The notes under the pieces: generated by a model
Databases searched by the model: none
What the model saw: the letters and a program-made list of their open reading frames with translations, nothing else
What the model was told of the DNA's origin: nothing
Made by a program: the position numbers and the translations under genes
Shown here: positions 5,147 through 6,823 of the stretch, piece after piece
How positions within the stretch are numbered: the first letter of the stretch is position 1
Layout: each line of letters starts with the position of its first letter
NCBI GenBank assembly: GCA_021816565.1
Contig: JAKAXN010000247.1
Location: forward strand, 1-6,823
DNA: 6,823 bases
Source: Actinomycetes bacterium
GTDB lineage: Bacteria; Actinomycetota; Acidimicrobiia; Acidimicrobiales; Palsa-688
Direction of reading: 5' to 3'

Positions 5147-6127
5147 CTAACCGGCGAGGTGCAGGGGTAGGCCGAAGGCCGGGAACAGTCGCTCCGGGTC
5201 CAGGAAGTCGAGGAAGACGCTCAACGCCGTGATGACACCATCCGAGACCTCCAGGACCTGGATGGCCCACGGCCTGAAGCCGCCGCCCGGATCCGGCCGG
5301 TACTGACCGAACGCCGGGGAGCCGTTGGCCCGGGTCGGCAGCAGCCTCGAGCCCCGGCAGCCGCTCGGGCCGGGCTGGACCATCCAGGCGCCGATGTCCC
5401 CTGCGCCCCGCAACCACAGCTCGAACGGGGGCATCGACTGCACCGCGTCGGCGTGCAGCAGGGCCACCAGGGCCTCGATGTCGTAGCGCTCGAAGGCGTC
5501 GACGTAGCGGCCCAGCAGCTCCCCGTCGGCGTCCTCGAGCGGGCCCGGGTGCGGTCCCGGTGGCAGCGCCGACAGGGTGGCCCGGGCCCGCTGCAGGGCG
5601 CTGTTGAGCGACGCCACCGATGTGTCGAGCAGCCCGGCCGCCTCGGCCGCCGGCCAGCGCAGGACCTCGCACAGGATCAGCGCCGCCCGCTGGCGGGGCG
5701 GCAGGTGCTGCAGGGCGGTCACGAACGCCAGGCGGACCGACTCCCGGTACTCGGCGATGGCCGCCGGGTCGGTGCTCTCGGGGCTGGCCTGGCGGTCGGC
5801 GACGGGGGTGACCCACGTGGCCTCCGGCAGCAGCGGACCGAGCAGCGAGTCGTCGGGCGGCGACGCCGGCCCCATCTCCATCGGCCGGGCCCGGCGCTGC
5901 ACCTGGCGGCCCATGTCGATGCACACGTTGGTGGCGATGCGGTACAGCCACGACCGCAGGCTCGACCGGCCCTCGAAGCCGCCGGCGTTCTTCCAGGCCC
6001 GCAGCATGGTTTCTTGCACCGCGTCCTCGGCCTCGAAGCCCGATCCCAGCATCCGGTAGCAGTAGGCGGTCAGCTCCCGCCGGTACGGCTCCAGGTGCGG
6101 GCTTGCGGTCGGGGCGGCGGCCACCAT
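5147..6127 (-). CDS. ECF sigma factor, SigG/SigX5-like, with SnoaL-like C-terminal domain
   Basis: A 326-residue extracytoplasmic-function sigma factor that should direct RNA polymerase to its own promoter set. Region sigma-2 (14-82) includes YCYRMLGSGFEAEDAVQETMLRAWKN and GRSSLRSWLYRIATNVCIDMGR, the core-binding and -10 recognition helices. Sigma-4 (about 131-187) includes LPPRQRAALILCEVLRWPAAEAAGLLDTSVASLNSALQRAR, the -35 helix-turn-helix. Residues 203-320 form a SnoaL-like/NTF2-type domain (LLGRYVDAFERYDIEALVALLHADAVQSMPPFELWLRG). This architecture and length match the SigG group (TIGR02960, Sigma-70 X5), where the fused domain, rather than a separate anti-sigma factor, is thought to modulate activity. 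No anti-sigma gene is adjacent, which agrees. ATG 6127 fits a leaderless start: TAGCAT lies 7 nt upstream. It is 10 nt downstream of the GNAT gene. I leave the symbol blank because orthology to sigG is not proven. Confidence 0.88.
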   Translation of the reverse strand: MVAAAPTASPHLEPYRRELTAYCYRMLGSGFEAEDAVQETMLRAWKNAGGFEGRSSLRSWLYRIATNVCIDMGRQVQRRARPMEMGPASPPDDSLLGPLLPEATWVTPVADRQASPESTDPAAIAEYRESVRLAFVTALQHLPPRQRAALILCEVLRWPAAEAAGLLDTSVASLNSALQRARATLSALPPGPHPGPLEDADGELLGRYVDAFERYDIEALVALLHADAVQSMPPFELWLRGAGDIGAWMVQPGPSGCRGSRLLPTRANGSPAFGQYRPDPGGGFRPWAIQVLEVSDGVITALSVFLDFLDPERLFPAFGLPLHLAG

Positions 6128-6134
6128 GGGGGCG

Positions 6135-6140
6135 ATGCTA
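6135..6140 (-). promoter_or_regulatory. -10 box TAGCAT of the sigma factor gene, overlapping the GNAT stop codon
   Basis: On the - strand TAGCAT ends 7 nt before ATG 6127, and its first three bases are the TAG stop of the GNAT gene (6138-6140). There is no Shine-Dalgarno in the C-rich spacer. This suggests that the sigma factor has its own promoter and a leaderless mRNA although it lies only 10 nt from the upstream gene. Confidence 0.5.
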
Positions 6141-6689
6141 CGCCGGGGGTGCGACGGGCTGGAGCCTCCACTCGCAGCTCACGCCGCTCTCCCCCGGGGC
6201 CGACACCGCGACTGACACCTCGCGGCGCAGGACGAACCCCAGCTTGGCCGCCACCCTCCCGCTGGCCGCGTTGGCCTTGTCGTGGTGGATCTCCACGTGG
6301 TCCACGCCCGGGATCCGCAGCGCCGCGTCGGCCAGCATCCCGGCCGCCGCGGTGGCCAGCCCCCGCCGGGTGTGGGTGGTGCGGACCCAGTAGCCGATCT
6401 CCAGGCCGTCCGGGCCGATGCGACGGTGCAGCCCGCAGCCGCCCACCACCTGTCCCCCCGTGAACATGCCGTAGGTGAAGTCCGTCCCCTCGTCCCACCC
6501 CCGGGCGAAGGTCGCGATCAGCGCTTCCCGGTCGGGGACCGACAGCGGCTCGGCGGCGGCCCACGGCATCCACGGCCGCAGCTCCTCCAGCGAATCCAGG
6601 ATGGCCACGTGCAGCGCCGGGGCGTCGGCGGGGCGGTACCGGCGGAGGGTCAGGTCACCGGCGTGGAGACGCTCGTCGGGCTTCACCAC
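6138..6689 (-). CDS. GNAT-family N-acetyltransferase, RimJ/RimL type
   Basis: A 183-residue GCN5-related acetyltransferase of the kind that modifies protein N-termini or small amines with acetyl-CoA; the substrate is unknown. It starts with LTLRRYRPADAPALHVAI (13-30), the usual RimL-like beta-1/alpha-1 block, then LRPWMPWA (37-44), typical of this subgroup. FTYGMFTGGQVVGGCGLHRR (71-90) and LEIGYWVRTTHTRRGLATAAAGML (96-119) contain motif A with the pyrophosphate-binding RRGLAT loop. HVEIHHDKANAASGRVAAKLGFVLRRE (131-157) is the motif B region with the conserved N-x-x-S and LGF. Start: GTG 6689 or 6686 is favoured, since GGGAG (6700-6696 on this strand) lies 6 or 9 nt upstream; a GTG at 6722 would extend the protein by 11 residues but has no site. 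Its stop codon forms part of the sigma factor promoter. Confidence 0.88.
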   Translation of the reverse strand: MVKPDERLHAGDLTLRRYRPADAPALHVAILDSLEELRPWMPWAAAEPLSVPDREALIATFARGWDEGTDFTYGMFTGGQVVGGCGLHRRIGPDGLEIGYWVRTTHTRRGLATAAAGMLADAALRIPGVDHVEIHHDKANAASGRVAAKLGFVLRREVSVAVSAPGESGVSCEWRLQPVAPPA

Positions 6690-6823
6690 CCCATTCTCCC
6701 GGCTGCTCCACGCCACCTCCACATCTTTTCCACCGGATCACCGAGGCCCGGCCCGGGGGAGCGCCCGCCCGCCCCGGGAGGCGGCCGGAAGGGCAAATCT
6801 GCGGCTCGGCCCCGGCCCGGCGG
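6690..6823. other. Non-coding right end with a GC-rich inverted repeat
   Basis: No credible gene covers the last 134 nt. Apart from the Shine-Dalgarno of the GNAT gene, there is a perfect 7-bp inverted repeat, CCCGGGG (6752-6758) and CCCCGGG (6772-6778), with a 13-nt GC-only spacer. No T tract follows. It could be the 5' regulatory region of the GNAT gene or a terminator of a gene to the right. Arms of C and G alone are common by chance at this composition. Confidence 0.3.

Noticed and set aside
5453..6463. A 336-codon open frame on the + strand opposite the sigma factor and GNAT genes.
   Set aside because: No domain is recognisable, it crosses the boundary between two well-supported genes, and its composition is that of a GC-rich antisense frame.

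Overview
The window is very GC-rich, its genes have strongly GC-biased third codon positions, and starts are a mix of ATG and GTG. The families present (a SigG-type ECF sigma factor with a SnoaL-like tail, a PaiB-like FMN-binding protein, a YjbR/MmcQ protein, a DUF2202 ferritin-like protein) and several apparently leaderless genes point to a high-GC actinobacterium. No marker gene is present, so nothing finer than phylum can be claimed. I see no tRNA, rRNA, CRISPR array, transposase or phage gene. This looks like an ordinary chromosomal segment, not a mobile island.

Layout, left to right. The 3' end of a DUF2202 gene runs off the left edge (+). A strong hairpin and a possible operator follow. 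Next comes a co-directional trio (+): a small J-domain protein with a Pro/Ala linker, a PaiB-like FMN-binding protein and a YjbR-like protein, spaced 30 and 12 nt apart and so probably one transcript. This trio converges on a large APC-superfamily amino acid permease (-). The convergent gap holds an AT-rich inverted repeat and an 18-bp tandem repeat. Upstream of the permease is an 88-nt leader with a terminator-like hairpin and a long imperfect inverted repeat. Then come two divergent genes for charged helical/coiled-coil proteins of unknown function (- and +), sharing a 70-nt promoter region. The second has nine exact heptads. It ends 7 nt from the 3' end of the ECF sigma factor gene (-), which is preceded by a GNAT acetyltransferase gene (-). 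The last ~130 nt hold no gene.

Functionally, the parts look like general housekeeping and stress physiology rather than one pathway. The observations most worth checking are: the TANNNT-N7-start geometry at three genes, including one -10 box that overlaps the stop codon of the preceding gene; the divergent pair of helical proteins next to the sigma factor; and the structured leader of the permease. I do not see convincing evidence of a new multi-gene system.
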